From Rhodovastum atsumiense (lineage in GTDB: Bacteria > Pseudomonadota > Alphaproteobacteria > Acetobacterales > Acetobacteraceae), in contig NZ_OW485601.1 in the NCBI RefSeq assembly GCF_937425535.1, positions 5,501,501-5,565,500 on the forward strand: a DNA stretch of 64,000 nt, written 5' to 3'. The notes below the pieces were generated by a model. The model did no database searches. It worked only from the letters and a program-made list of their open reading frames with translations, and was not told where the DNA came from. Both the position numbers and the translations under genes were made by a program. This document shows, one piece after another, positions 25,604-34,836 of this stretch. The first letter of the stretch is position 1. Every line of letters begins with the position of its first letter.

Positions 25604-26158
25604 ACGTGCCATCCCGGCCTGCCGCATTGAGCGCGGAGAACGTCACCAAACGCTTCGGTCCGCTGGCCGGCGTGTCGCTGCACGTCGCCGCCGGCGAGAT
25701 CCTTGGCATCCTCGGCGACAACGGCGCCGGCAAGTCGACACTGGTCAAGATCCTCACCGGCTACCAGCCGCCCGGCAGCGGTCGCCTGTTCGTCTACGGC
25801 GAGGAAGTCGCGCTACGCTCGGTGGATCATGCCCGTGCCCTCGGCATCGAATGCGTCTACCAGAACCTTGCCTTGGTCGATGGGCTGAGCGTCGCCCATA
25901 ACCTGTTCCTGAACCGGGAAATATGGGGGGCGCGAATCCGCGCTGATCCTCGACCTGATCCGGCGCCTGCGCGCCAAAGGCGAGCCGGCGATCGTGATGA
26001 TCATGTACAACGACGCGCAGACGCTCGAGATCGCCGACCGGATCATGTTGGTGCAGCGCGGCACTGTCACCTACGAGCGGGGCGCGCAGGAAACCTCGGT
26101 GGAGGAACTGCTGAGCGTGGTGCGGCGGGAATATCAGGCCTTGCGGGCGGGGGTGTAG
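25600..26158 (+). pseudogene. Sugar ABC transporter ATP-binding protein, internally deleted and frameshifted
   Basis: From ATG 25600 (AAGGAAG upstream) the frame encodes a good ABC N-terminus: GILGDNGAGKSTL (Walker A), then the Q-loop VYQNLALVDGLSVAHNLFLNRE. Near 25925-25931 the frame shifts by one, and the continuation in the other frame reads ESALILDLIRRLRAKGE...MYNDAQTLEIADRIMLVQRGTVTYERG up to TAG 26156. The signature LSGGQ and Walker B, about 80-90 residues, are missing, and the H-loop histidine is replaced (MYND). It is related to FrcA/RbsA-type single-domain ATPases for ribose, fructose or similar sugars. It cannot hydrolyse ATP. Confidence 0.8.
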
Positions 26159-26160
26159 CT

Positions 26161-26315
26161 GGCGGGGTTTCACCCCGCACCCGACCAGGAGGCTTCGCCT
26201 CCTGGACCTCCACCAAGGGCTTCGCCCTTGGATCCCATTCCTTGCCGCGCAGCGAGACTGGGGTGCAGGGGCCGTGTGGCCCCTGCCGGGTCCAGGGCAG
26301 CGCCCTGGCCTTTTC
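26161..26315 (-). repeat. Composite hairpin repeat, copy C
   Basis: Belongs to the minus-strand gpt gene, whose stop it touches. Read with gpt it gives CCAGGGCGCTGCCCTGG, CAGGGGCCACACGGCCCCTG, the CGCTGCGCGGCA core, CCAAGGGCGAAGCCCTTGG, CCAGGAGGCGAAGCCTCCTGG and GCGGGGTGAAACCCCGC. Its far end lies two bases from the ABC pseudogene stop. Confidence 0.85.
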
Positions 26316-26813
26316 TTAGCTCGCCTGCTTCTCCCGCTTGGCCAACGGCACCGCGAATTGCGGCTCGGTGTCCCAGGGGAACAGGATCCAGGTGTTCTGG
26401 CTGACCTCGGTGATGAAGGTGTCAACCAGTTGCTTGCCCGCCGGCTTGGCATAGACCGTGGCGAAATGTGCCTTGGGCAGCAGCGAGCGCACCACGCGGG
26501 CGGTGGTGCCGGTATCGACCAGGTCGTCGATCAGCAGGAAGCCTTCCCCGTCTCCCGCCGCCACCGGCGGCTTCAGCACCTGTGGCGCGCCGATTTCGGT
26601 CTCGCCTGCGGCGCCGCGGCCATAGGTGACAACCGAGACGGTTTCCACCAGCCGCGCTTCCAGTTCGCGCGCGATGATGGCCGCGGGGATCAGGCCGCCG
26701 CGCGTGATTGCAACGATCCCGTTGAAAGGGCCGAGATCGATCAACCGCCACGCGAGCGCGCGCGCGTCGCGGTGCAACTGATCCCACGTCACCGTGTAGT
26801 AATGGGCCGGCAT
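26316..26813 (-). CDS. gpt: Xanthine-guanine phosphoribosyltransferase
   Basis: A 165-residue type I PRTase. The order matches E. coli Gpt: [37 protein letters not shown], the PRPP loop [35 protein letters not shown] and TWILFPWD near the end. It salvages guanine and xanthine with PRPP at the inner membrane face. The ATG shares one base with the csaA stop (TGATG), so translation is coupled. Longer upstream frame parts are shadows. Confidence 0.93.
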   Translation of the reverse strand: MPAHYYTVTWDQLHRDARALAWRLIDLGPFNGIVAITRGGLIPAAIIARELEARLVETVSVVTYGRGAAGETEIGAPQVLKPPVAAGDGEGFLLIDDLVDTGTTARVVRSLLPKAHFATVYAKPAGKQLVDTFITEVSQNTWILFPWDTEPQFAVPLAKREKQAS

Positions 26814-27145
26814 CAGAACAAACGTCCTCCGAGAGGCACTTTGAAGTCGGGCCTCACTAGCACGACTGCGCCGTCCTCGTCGGGAACTCCGAGCGTCAGC
26901 ACCTCGCTTTCGAAGGGGCCGATGCGGCGGGGCGGGAAGTTCACCACCGCCAGCACCTGCCGACCGATCAGCGTGTCCGGCTTGTAGTGGGCGGTCAGTT
27001 GCGCCGAGGAACGCTTCACGCCGAGCGGCGGGCCGAACTCGATCCATAGCCTGATCGAAGGTTTGCGCGCTTCCGGGAATGGTTGGGCGTCGACCACCTT
27101 GCCAACCCGGATCTCCAGCCTGTCGAAATCCTCGATCGTCGCCAC
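26813..27145 (-). CDS. csaA: CsaA-like tRNA-binding/chaperone domain protein
   Basis: A 110-residue single EMAP/OB-fold protein with [68 protein letters not shown] and VVLVRPD. CsaA of Bacillus subtilis has exactly this size and binds tRNA or exported proteins. The start is the GTG at 27145, preceded by GGGGGC; ATG 27172 would add nine residues without family similarity. Very long frames that continue upstream here are antisense to the ggt gene. Confidence 0.88.
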   Translation of the reverse strand: MATIEDFDRLEIRVGKVVDAQPFPEARKPSIRLWIEFGPPLGVKRSSAQLTAHYKPDTLIGRQVLAVVNFPPRRIGPFESEVLTLGVPDEDGAVVLVRPDFKVPLGGRLF

Positions 27146-27286
27146 CTTTGCCCCCTGTCGGCTTGTCCTCATGATCGCGTCGGTCTGCGCGGTTGCCAAT
27201 GGGAAAGCCCCGTGCCAGCGTCGTGACACCGACTCCGGGCGCCCGCGCGCGGCCGGGACAGGGGGACGAAGTAAGGAGACGGCTGC

Positions 27287-28885
27287 GTGCGTGACTTCCA
27301 GTTGCCGGGCCGCAGCCCGGTGCTTTCCGCCCACGGCATGGCGGCGACCTCGATGCCGCAGGCGACGCTCGCTGCCCTGGACGTGCTGCGTGCCGGTGGC
27401 AACGCCATGGACGCGGCGATCGCCGCGGTGGCGGTGCTGTGCGTTGTGGAGCCCCAATCGACCGGCATCGGCGGCGATTGTTTCTGCCTCTATGCCCCGG
27501 CCGGCGAGCGTCGCGTGGTGGCGCTGAACGGCTCCGGCCGTGCCCCCGCCGGTGCGTCGATGGATTACTTCGAGGCGCATGGCATCAGCGCGCTCGAGGC
27601 CACCTCGCCGCATGCGGTGACGGTGCCCGGCGCCATCTCGGCCTGGGAGACGCTGCTTGCCGCACATGGCAGCAAGAGCCTGGACGAGGTGCTGCGCCCG
27701 GCCATCGCCTGTGCCGAGGAGGGGTTCTTCGTTTCTTCCCGTGTCGGGTATGACTGGGAGAGTGCCGCGGGCAAGCTGCGCGCGACCGGGGCGACATCGT
27801 TCCTGCCCGGCGGCAACGCCCCGCGCTACGGCGACCGCTTCGTCCAGCCGCACCTGGCCGCGACCCTGCGTGCCATCGCCCGTCACGGCGCCCGCGCCTT
27901 CTACGAGGGCGAGGTGGCGGCCGACATGGTGGACAGTCTGCGCCGCCGCGGCGGCGTGCATACCGAAGAGGATTTCGCCACCGGCCGCACTGCCGCGCAT
28001 TTCGTCGCCCCCATCCGCATCGGCTGGCACGAGTACGAGGTCTGGCAATGCCCGCCGAACGGGTCGGGGCTGCTGGTGCTGATGATGCTGGGCATCCTGG
28101 GCGGGCTTGGCCCGGCGCCGGACGGGCCGCTCGGGATCACCCGCTGGCACCGCCAGATCGAAGCGTCGCGCCTGGTCTATCGCGATCGCGACGCCTTCCT
28201 TGCCGATCCGCTGCAGGTCGAGGTGCCGGTGGCGAAGCTGACCGGCCCGGACTACCTGGCCGGGTTGCGCCGGCTGATCCGCGACGATGCCACCGTGGCG
28301 GACCTGCCCGCGCCCGGCGAAACCCTGCTGCCGCCGCATCGCGACACCGTCTACCTCTCGGTGGTCGATCGCGACGGCAATGCGTGCAGCTTCATCAACT
28401 CGCTGTTCGAGCATTTCGGCTCGGGCATCCTGGCCGAGCGGTCCGGGGTGATGCTGCACAATCGCGGCCTCGGCTTCCGGCTTGATCGCGGCCATCCCAA
28501 CTGCATCGCCCCGCTCAAGCGGCCCTTGCACACGATCATTCCGGGCATGGTGACCCGCAATGGCGAGGCGGTGCTCTCCTATGGCGTCATGGGCGGGCAT
28601 TACCAGCCCTTCGGCCAGACCAGCTTCCTGGCCAATTACTTCGACTACGGCCTCGACCTGCAGGAGGCGATCGACCTGCCGCGGGTGTTTCCCTTCGGGG
28701 GAAAAGTCGAGGTCGAGCGTGGCGTGCCGGCCGCGTTGTGCGAGGGGCTGGCCCGTCTCGGCCATGTCGTCGCCCCGATCGACCGGCCGCATGGCGGCGG
28801 CCAGGCGATCTGGATCGACCGCAGCCGCGGCTGTCTGGTCGGGGCCTCGGATCCGCGCAAGGATGGCTGCGCCCTGGGCTACTGA
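27287..28885 (+). CDS. Gamma-glutamyltransferase family protein (cytoplasmic type)
   Basis: A 532-residue Ntn-hydrolase beginning with GTG (AAGGAG seven bases upstream). Marks are [36 protein letters not shown], the processing threonine in [22 protein letters not shown], and the terminal GGHYQPFGQ, plus HGGGQAIWI. Unlike secreted GGTs it has no signal peptide. Such YwrD-like members may act on acylated amino compounds or glutathione-like adducts. An amidase gene follows in the same direction after 190 bases, hinting at a shared catabolic use, not proven. Confidence 0.88.
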   Translation: MRDFQLPGRSPVLSAHGMAATSMPQATLAALDVLRAGGNAMDAAIAAVAVLCVVEPQSTGIGGDCFCLYAPAGERRVVALNGSGRAPAGASMDYFEAHGISALEATSPHAVTVPGAISAWETLLAAHGSKSLDEVLRPAIACAEEGFFVSSRVGYDWESAAGKLRATGATSFLPGGNAPRYGDRFVQPHLAATLRAIARHGARAFYEGEVAADMVDSLRRRGGVHTEEDFATGRTAAHFVAPIRIGWHEYEVWQCPPNGSGLLVLMMLGILGGLGPAPDGPLGITRWHRQIEASRLVYRDRDAFLADPLQVEVPVAKLTGPDYLAGLRRLIRDDATVADLPAPGETLLPPHRDTVYLSVVDRDGNACSFINSLFEHFGSGILAERSGVMLHNRGLGFRLDRGHPNCIAPLKRPLHTIIPGMVTRNGEAVLSYGVMGGHYQPFGQTSFLANYFDYGLDLQEAIDLPRVFPFGGKVEVERGVPAALCEGLARLGHVVAPIDRPHGGGQAIWIDRSRGCLVGASDPRKDGCALGY

Positions 28886-29075
28886 ACCTGAGAGCGCAAA
28901 AGGGAGGGCAAGAAAGAGATCCGATTTCCGATCGGGATCTGCGCCGCATCGCCATGTGTCGGGTCGCCGCGCGGCGGCCGCGGACACGGGGGCGAAACCG
29001 CGGGGGATCCTGCCGCCCGACATCGTCGTGTCCCACGCCCGCATGAAGGCGCGGCCCAGTGCCGCGGCATGAGCC

Positions 29076-30566
29076 ATGGAACCCTGTGATCTCACTGCGC
29101 AAGAAGCACGATCCCTGATTGGCCGCAAGTTGCTCTCGCCGGTCGAGCTGGTGGAGAGCTGCATCGCCCGCATCGAAGCGGTCGACCCTGCCGTCAATGC
29201 CATGGTCACGCGCGACTTCGCCCGTGCCCGCGCGAGCGCGCACGATGCCGAATCCGCGGTGATGAACGGGCAGTTGCTGCCCGCCCTGCACGGGTTGCCG
29301 TTCGGGGTGAAGGACCTGCAGGCGACCGCCGATCTGCGCACCACCTGGGGCAGCCCGATCTTCCGCGACCATGTGCCCAGCGAGGACCAGCTCATCGTGC
29401 ACGCGCTGCGGCGGGCCGGTGGCATCGTGCTCGGCAAGACCAACACGCCCGAATTCGGCGCCGGCGCCAACACGCGCAATGCCGTGTTTGGCGCCACCGG
29501 CAACCCCTTCGATCCGGAGCGTTCGGCGGCCGGCTCCTCGGGCGGCTCGGCGGTGGCGCTGGCCACCGGGATGGTGCCGCTCGCCACCGGATCGGATACC
29601 GGCGGCTCGCTGCGCAACCCGGCGGCCTTCTGCGGCATCGTCGGCTTTCGCCCGAGCCCCGGCCTGGTGGCGAACGAGAAGCGCTCCTCCGGCTGGTCGC
29701 CGCTGCCGGTGATCGGCCCGATGGCGCGCACCGTGCCGGATGTGTGCCTGCTGCTTTCAGCGATGGTGGCCGGCGATGGCTATGATCCGCTCGCCAGTAC
29801 TCTCCTCGGGCGGTCGGGGCGTGACCCGGAGGCGTTCTTCCCGCCGCAGCGTGTCGATCTTTCCCGCCTGCGCGTGGCCCTGACGCCGGATTTCGGCTTC
29901 GCCCCCACCTCGCGCGAGATCATGGAACTGTTCGCCGAGAAGGTGGGGTTGTTCCGCCATGTCTTCATCCGCGCCGAGGACGCCTCGCCGGATTGCCGTG
30001 GCGCCGACGAGGCCTTCGAGATCCTGCGTGGCGTCGATTTCCTGGCTGGCTACCTCGAGCATGTGCGGACGCGGCCGCAGGATGTCGGGCCGAACGTGCG
30101 CGGCAATGTGGAGAGCGCCCTGCGCCTCACCGCCGAGGACGTGGCGCGCGCGCAGACGCTGCAGGCCGCCATGTACCGGCGTTGGCAGGGTTTCTTCCTC
30201 GGCTTCGACGTGATCATCACCCCCACCATCACCATCAGCCCGCGCCCCTGGCAGGAACTTTATCCGGTCGAGATCGACGGGATCCAAACCCGCAGCTATT
30301 TCCACTGGCTGGCGCTGGCCTATGCGGTGACGCTGGTCGGGCATCCGGCGGTCAGCCTGCCGGTGGGGCTCGATCGCAACGGCCTGCCGTTCGGCCTGCA
30401 GATCGTGGGACCGCGCGGGGGCGATGCCTTCGTCCTGTCGGTGGCGGCCGAGCTGGAGGCGCTGCTGGCCGGCGATCCGCGCACGGCGCGGCCGGTGCCG
30501 GACATCGCCCGGCTGCAGGCGGCACCGCCGATCGCGGAGATGCCGGGGTTCCTGGGCTTCGACTGA
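29076..30566 (+). CDS. Amidase (amidase signature family)
   Basis: A 496-residue amidase. The Ser-cisSer-Lys triad is visible: Lys in PFGVKDLQ, the cis-serine in GSSGGSAVALATG and the nucleophile in TGSDTGGSLRNPAAFCG. Further marks are LGKTNTPEFGAGANT and the late HPAVSLPVGLDRNGLPFGLQIVGPRG. It hydrolyses a carbon-nitrogen amide bond; the substrate is unknown. GatA is unlikely as no gatB/gatC is near and the C-terminal half differs. It follows the gamma-glutamyltransferase gene. Confidence 0.88.
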   Translation: MEPCDLTAQEARSLIGRKLLSPVELVESCIARIEAVDPAVNAMVTRDFARARASAHDAESAVMNGQLLPALHGLPFGVKDLQATADLRTTWGSPIFRDHVPSEDQLIVHALRRAGGIVLGKTNTPEFGAGANTRNAVFGATGNPFDPERSAAGSSGGSAVALATGMVPLATGSDTGGSLRNPAAFCGIVGFRPSPGLVANEKRSSGWSPLPVIGPMARTVPDVCLLLSAMVAGDGYDPLASTLLGRSGRDPEAFFPPQRVDLSRLRVALTPDFGFAPTSREIMELFAEKVGLFRHVFIRAEDASPDCRGADEAFEILRGVDFLAGYLEHVRTRPQDVGPNVRGNVESALRLTAEDVARAQTLQAAMYRRWQGFFLGFDVIITPTITISPRPWQELYPVEIDGIQTRSYFHWLALAYAVTLVGHPAVSLPVGLDRNGLPFGLQIVGPRGGDAFVLSVAAELEALLAGDPRTARPVPDIARLQAAPPIAEMPGFLGFD

Positions 30567-30583
30567 TCCCGGAACGGGATCAG
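30563..30583. terminator. Hairpin between convergent amidase and glycosyltransferase genes
   Basis: CTGATCCC-GGAAC-GGGATCAG, a perfect 8-bp stem whose left arm contains the amidase stop. There is no U-tract; a weak bidirectional terminator is possible. Confidence 0.4.
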
Positions 30584-30606
30584 GTGCGCGGGGCTGGTGG
30601 GGCGTA

Positions 30607-31581
30607 TCAGCAGTTCCCCATCCGCCGCATCAGTGCCCGCAGTGCCGAGGGCCAGCGAGAAGGGGGCAGCGACGCTGGGTCGGTCCGGGTGGCATCCTGT
30701 CGCGTGGGGGGCATCTGGAAGAGGCGGGCGCAGCGATCGAGCGACGCACCGCGCTGAACCAGCAGGTCACGTTCCTCCTCGGAGAGGATGTCCATGTATT
30801 GCGCGACCATCTGGTCGTTCCAGAGTTTCATGGCGGCGTAGTCGTATCGGGGATGCCGCGCCGGCATGCCGGGGGGCGGTTGCATGCGGTAATAGCCTGG
30901 CCTGTTGCTCAGCAGCACCCGCGCCCCCGCCATGAAGCAATCCAGCAACAGGACGAAGCCGTACCCGTCCTGGCACGTGGCGTTGCACCAGATGTTGTTC
31001 GCCTGCAGGAAGTTGCGGCGGATCACTGGCTTGAGCAGGCCATAGTCGAATCCCGAGCTTCTGGGCATGGATTTGCGCAGGAAGGTCCGCAGTGGCAGGG
31101 CCCGGACCTGGTCGGCCGGCCGCAGCACGGTTCCCATCGGCTGACCGGTGACGGCATCGCAAAGGAACTGGTTGTCGAGGACAATATCCGCCTGCTGTTC
31201 ATTACCAATTTGGATCATGCGCTCCAGCCGGTCCCCCCCAAGCCAGTCCTCTGCATCCAGCACGGTGACCCAGCGCCCGCGGGCAAGCGAGAGCGCCCGA
31301 TTGCATGCGGCCGGGATGCCGACGGGCTCGCGACCGCCGAAGACGCGCAGCCGCCGTTCTCCCCGCGCGATCTCGCGCAGCAGCCCCCCCGTGGCATCGT
31401 CGGAGCCGTCATCCCACGCGATCACCTCCAGGTCCGTGAGGCTCTGCCGCAGGACGGACCCGACGGCACGATCGATGGTGTCGACGGCATTGCGGGCGGG
31501 CAGGATAACGCTGACGCAGGGGCCAACCGCAGCCCTTGCGGCAGGCGAAGGGGGAGACTGCATCGGGGATTCCTTGGTCAT
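30607..31581 (-). CDS. Glycosyltransferase family 2
   Basis: About 324 residues from ATG 31581 (ATG 31596 adds five residues). A GT-A fold is clear in the first 120 residues: VSVILPARNAVDTIDRAVGSVLRQSL, the nucleotide-binding DDGSDDATG, NRALSLARGRWVTVLDAEDWL with the DxD-like acid pair. The second half contains a W-rich acceptor region and no membrane helices. It transfers an unknown sugar to an unknown acceptor. It is divergent from the DUF6502/DUF5666 genes across a 101-base region with a strong palindrome. Confidence 0.82.
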   Translation of the reverse strand: MTKESPMQSPPSPAARAAVGPCVSVILPARNAVDTIDRAVGSVLRQSLTDLEVIAWDDGSDDATGGLLREIARGERRLRVFGGREPVGIPAACNRALSLARGRWVTVLDAEDWLGGDRLERMIQIGNEQQADIVLDNQFLCDAVTGQPMGTVLRPADQVRALPLRTFLRKSMPRSSGFDYGLLKPVIRRNFLQANNIWCNATCQDGYGFVLLLDCFMAGARVLLSNRPGYYRMQPPPGMPARHPRYDYAAMKLWNDQMVAQYMDILSEEERDLLVQRGASLDRCARLFQMPPTRQDATRTDPASLPPSRWPSALRALMRRMGNC

Positions 31582-31597
31582 CTTGCCAGGAGGCATA

Positions 31598-31618
31598 ACG
31601 TGGGAAATTATCCCACGT
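31598..31618. promoter_or_regulatory. Perfect inverted repeat in the divergent region
   Basis: ACGTGGGA-AATTA-TCCCACGT, 8-bp arms with a 5-base spacer, lying just upstream of the glycosyltransferase start and 65 bases before the DUF6502 start. Its position between divergent genes and perfect symmetry suggest an operator for a dimeric regulator. The regulator is unknown; DUF6502 itself is a candidate. Confidence 0.55.
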
Positions 31619-31682
31619 CAACATGCCGCGGCGGAGCCATTGATTCCCGCGCGGTATGGCGGCAGTCTCCGAAGGGATTGAG

Positions 31683-32528
31683 ATGGTTTCGGATCGAACG
31701 GCCTCGCGCGACGTGTTGCTGAAGGCGGTGCTTCGCCTGCTTCGCCCGCTCGTACGCCTGCTCGCCCGCAACGGCGTCACCTATCCGGTGTTCGCGGAAT
31801 TGTTGCGCGGCCTTTATGTGGATGTGGTGGCACGCGACCTGTTGCGCGATCCCCGCGACCGCACCGACAGCCGCATCAGCCTGCTCAGTGGCGTGCACCG
31901 CAAGGAGATCCGCCGTTGGCGGGAGGCCGGCGCGGCGTCGCTGGACGTGCCGGAAGACGTGACGCTGAGCAGCCAGATCATCGCCCGTTGGCTGGGGGCG
32001 GAACCCTGGCGCGACCCGGATGGCACCCCGCGCGCCTTGCCGCGGCTTGCCTCGGCCGGTTCGCCATCCTTCGAGGAACTTGTTGCCTCGTGCACGCGTG
32101 ACCTGCGGCCGCGGGCGGTGCTGGACGCCTGGATGGAGCAGGGGCTGGTCAGCGTCGATGCGCAGGACCGCGTGGTGTTGGATATCCGCGCCTTCGTGCC
32201 TTCGCCTGGTCGCGACGAGCAGATGTTCTATTTTGCCCGCAACCTGCATGACCACATTGCCGCGGCCAGTGCCAATGTCACTGGTTCCGGGGTGGCGCGT
32301 TTCCTCGATCGCAGTGTCCATTACGACCGGCTGCCGGTGGAAGCGGCGGCGCGGCTGGAAGCGCTTGGCCGCGAGTCCGCGCAGGCGATGCTGCTGGCGG
32401 TGAACCGGGCCGCCATCGAGATTGCCGACCGGGCCGATGCCACGGCCACGCCGGGTGGGGCCACGCAGCGGGTCAACCTGGGCGTCTACCTGTATGTCGA
32501 GGATGAGTCGCCGGAGACGCGGACGTGA
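31683..32528 (+). CDS. DUF6502 family protein
   Basis: A 281-residue protein from ATG 31683, with GAAGGGA upstream; a start at 31656 lacks such a site. It matches what I know of DUF6502: LLRPLVRLLARNGVTYPVFAELLRGLYVDVVARDLL, then SRISLLSGVHRKEIRRW, a helix-turn-helix-like segment, and SVHYDRLPVEAAARLEALGRESAQAML. The fold suggests DNA binding, but no function is established. Its stop overlaps the start of the DUF5666 lipoprotein gene (GTGA), a pairing that suggests one job. Confidence 0.8.
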   Translation: MVSDRTASRDVLLKAVLRLLRPLVRLLARNGVTYPVFAELLRGLYVDVVARDLLRDPRDRTDSRISLLSGVHRKEIRRWREAGAASLDVPEDVTLSSQIIARWLGAEPWRDPDGTPRALPRLASAGSPSFEELVASCTRDLRPRAVLDAWMEQGLVSVDAQDRVVLDIRAFVPSPGRDEQMFYFARNLHDHIAAASANVTGSGVARFLDRSVHYDRLPVEAAARLEALGRESAQAMLLAVNRAAIEIADRADATATPGGATQRVNLGVYLYVEDESPETRT

Positions 32529-33721
32529 GGCGGCGCTGGCTGTCGCTGGCACTATTCGCCGCGACGCTGCCGGGTGGGTGCGGCTTGCCGCCTGCTCCGC
32601 CGCTTGACGCCGACCGGGGCATTGGCGGTACCGGGATCGATGTTGCTGACCGGGGCATTGGCGGCACCGGGATCGTTGGTGTCGTCGGCAAGGATGGCAC
32701 CCTGGCCATCGCCGGACGACAGATTGGGACTAACGCCGTGGCGAGCGTGCACGTCGACGGGCTGCCCGCCGGGTTGGACGCCCTGCGCCCCGGCCAGGTG
32801 GTCGCCGTGGCTGCCCAATGGCAGCAGGACCGTCTGCAGGCCCGCACGCTGGCCGTTCGCCATGAGGTTTCCGGTCCGGTGGAGGAGGTTGCCGCAGAGG
32901 GTGACCGTATCGTGGTCGCGGGACAGACGGTGCGGTTGGAGGGAGCGGACAGCGCGCCGCGCCGTGGCGAGTGGGTCGCGGTGAGCGGGCTGCGCGATGC
33001 CGAGGGGGTGATCCGGGCCTCGCGCGTCGACCAGCGGCGGCCGGGAGAGGTGTCGGTGTCCGGCCTGCTGGAAGCGGACGGGCGGGGATGGCGTCTTGGT
33101 GCCTTGGCGGTGCGGGGTGCCGTGCTGCCGCCGGCCGGGCAGCGGATCCGGGTGACCGGCCGCTATGTACGTGGCGTGCTGCAGGTGCGTTCGGCGGGGC
33201 CGGATCCGCTTCTGGATTTTCCGCCGGCCATCGACCGTTTCCTGGTCGAGGCCTATCCGCGCAGCGAAGGCGGCCGGCTGTGGCTTGTCCCTGGGCTGAG
33301 CGTTGTCATGGCGCCGTCCTTCACCCTGGTCCCGACCGGTGGACCGCTCGTCATCGCCCTGACGCTGGAGGCCGATCGTGGCCTGGTCGCGACCGGCGTG
33401 CAGGAGATGGGTGGAGGGCAGTCCGATGCTGGTTCGCCCGGCGCGGCTCCGGGTGGGCCGGGGCAGCATGGATCCGCCGGCCACGGAGGCATGGGGAATG
33501 GCCCAGGTGCTGCGCCAGGCGGGGCAGCGCCCGGTGGCGGTGGGCCAGGCAATGCAGGCCCGGGTAGTGATGGGCCGGGCGGGGCTGGTGGCCCGGGAGG
33601 CGGGCCGGGCGGGGTTGGTGGCCCGGGAGGCGGCGGCCCGGGGAATGACGGGCCCGGTGGCGGTGGGCCGGGGGGTGCCGGCGGGCCGGGGGGCGGTGGC
33701 GGTGGAGGGCCGGGCAGATGA
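32525..33721 (+). CDS. DUF5666-containing envelope protein with glycine-rich tail
   Basis: A 398-residue exported protein starting with GTG in a four-base overlap with DUF6502. The N-terminus is a signal peptide ending near LPGGCGLPP, a poor lipobox. Next come two GIGGTGI-type repeats (about 31-50) and several small beta-barrel DUF5666 units to about 290 (VSGPVEEV...IVVAGQTVRL, VSVSGLLEADGRGWRLGALAV and similar). The last 100 residues are almost only G, P, A, N, D and S in collagen-like GGPG units. The tail is probably disordered or fibrous. Role unknown; location periplasm or outer membrane. Confidence 0.8.
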   Translation: MRRRWLSLALFAATLPGGCGLPPAPPLDADRGIGGTGIDVADRGIGGTGIVGVVGKDGTLAIAGRQIGTNAVASVHVDGLPAGLDALRPGQVVAVAAQWQQDRLQARTLAVRHEVSGPVEEVAAEGDRIVVAGQTVRLEGADSAPRRGEWVAVSGLRDAEGVIRASRVDQRRPGEVSVSGLLEADGRGWRLGALAVRGAVLPPAGQRIRVTGRYVRGVLQVRSAGPDPLLDFPPAIDRFLVEAYPRSEGGRLWLVPGLSVVMAPSFTLVPTGGPLVIALTLEADRGLVATGVQEMGGGQSDAGSPGAAPGGPGQHGSAGHGGMGNGPGAAPGGAAPGGGGPGNAGPGSDGPGGAGGPGGGPGGVGGPGGGGPGNDGPGGGGPGGAGGPGGGGGGGPGR

Positions 33722-33775
33722 GGCGACGTATGGCTTCCGTTCAACCTCGGCCCGGCCGCATCGCGGCGCCCCGGC

Positions 33776-34033
33776 TTAGCTGCGGCCGCCGTCGAGGAAA
33801 GCGTTAAAGGTGATCAGGGTGTAGGTGTCGCGCACACCAGGAATGGTCTGGACCTTCTCGGTCACGAACAGGCCCGTATCCTCGTCCGGCTGGAGATAGA
33901 ACTTGCCGAGCAGGTCGTACTGGCCCGATGTCGAATGCAACTCCGACAACTGCTCGATCGTGTCGGCGGCGACCCGGGCGACCTCGTAGGCGCGTCCCAT
34001 CTCGCATTTGATCATCACGAAGATCGGTCTCAT
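33776..34033 (-). CDS. Stand-alone Lrp/AsnC ligand-binding (RAM) domain protein
   Basis: An 85-residue protein consisting only of the AsnC C-terminal alpha/beta sandwich: FVMIKCEMGRAYEVARVAADTIEQLSELHSTSGQYDLLGKFYLQPDEDTGLFVTEKVQTIPGVRDTYT in outline. The DNA-binding helix-turn-helix of Lrp is absent. Such SARDs form octamers that sense amino acids. It lies 101 bases downstream of livF on the same strand, so an amino-acid-sensing link with the transporter is possible. Confidence 0.82.
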   Translation of the reverse strand: MRPIFVMIKCEMGRAYEVARVAADTIEQLSELHSTSGQYDLLGKFYLQPDEDTGLFVTEKVQTIPGVRDTYTLITFNAFLDGGRS

Positions 34034-34134
34034 GGCATCCAACCGTTGATGGTTGCGGACCGGGGTCCGGGCGCTTGTTGTAGCCTCAATGCATCCGACT
34101 GTGCCAGCCCAGGCCCCCTGTTGCCGGCCCGGCG

Positions 34135-34836
34135 TCAGAGATGCAGATGCGCCGCCCGCAGCCTCGCATCGTCGCGCAGCTCCTGCATCAGGCCGGTCCA
34201 GATCACGCTGCCCTTCTCGATCACCACCGCCCGGTCGGAGACGCGGGCGGCGAAATGCAGGTTCTGCTCCGCCAGCACCACCGCCACGCCCGCCGCCTTC
34301 AGCGCCTGCACCGTGGCCGCCATCTGCCCGACCACCACCGGCGCCAGCCCCTCGGACGGCTCGTCCAGCAGGATCAGTCGCGGATTGCCCATCAGCGTGC
34401 GCGCGATCGCCAGCATCTGCTGCTCGCCCCCGCTCATCCGCCCGGCCCGGCGCCGGCGCGCCGCCGCGAGATTGGGGAACAGCGCAAACAGCCGCTCCTC
34501 GGTCCAGGCTGGCACGCCCGCGCGTGGCTCCTGGCGTCCGACGGCCAGGTTCTCCGCCACCGTCAGGTCGGAAAAGATGCGCCGCTCCTCCGGCACGTAG
34601 CCCAGGCCGAGCCGGGCGATGCGATGCGGCTCCAGCCCCGCGATCGCCTGTCCCTCGAAGCTGATCCGCCCGCTCGCCGGTCGCACCAGCCCCATCACCG
34701 ATTTCAGCGTGGTGCTCTTGCCCGCGCCATTGCGCCCGAGCAGCACCACCACCTCGCCGGCGCCGACCTCGAAGCCGATTCCGTGCAGGATGTGCGCGCG
34801 GCCATAGAAACTGTGCAGCCCGGCGACCTCCAGCAT
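34135..34836 (-). CDS. livF: Branched-chain amino acid-type ABC transporter ATPase LivF
   Basis: A 233-residue ATPase: Walker A GRNGAGKSTT, Q-loop YVPEERRIFSDLTVAENL, signature MSGGEQQML, Walker B LILLDEPSEGLAP and the Q/H switch AEQN. This is the LivF pattern (short, with EERRIF and AEQNL). It is the last gene of the SBP-livHM-livG-livF operon; its ATG overlaps the livG stop (TGATG). Confidence 0.93.
   Translation of the reverse strand: MLEVAGLHSFYGRAHILHGIGFEVGAGEVVVLLGRNGAGKSTTLKSVMGLVRPASGRISFEGQAIAGLEPHRIARLGLGYVPEERRIFSDLTVAENLAVGRQEPRAGVPAWTEERLFALFPNLAAARRRRAGRMSGGEQQMLAIARTLMGNPRLILLDEPSEGLAPVVVGQMAATVQALKAAGVAVVLAEQNLHFAARVSDRAVVIEKGSVIWTGLMQELRDDARLRAAHLHL

Noticed and set aside
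27146-29731. Upstream continuation of the csaA frame to 29731
   Set aside because: It is antisense to the gamma-glutamyltransferase and amidase genes; CsaA similarity starts at the GTG at 27145.
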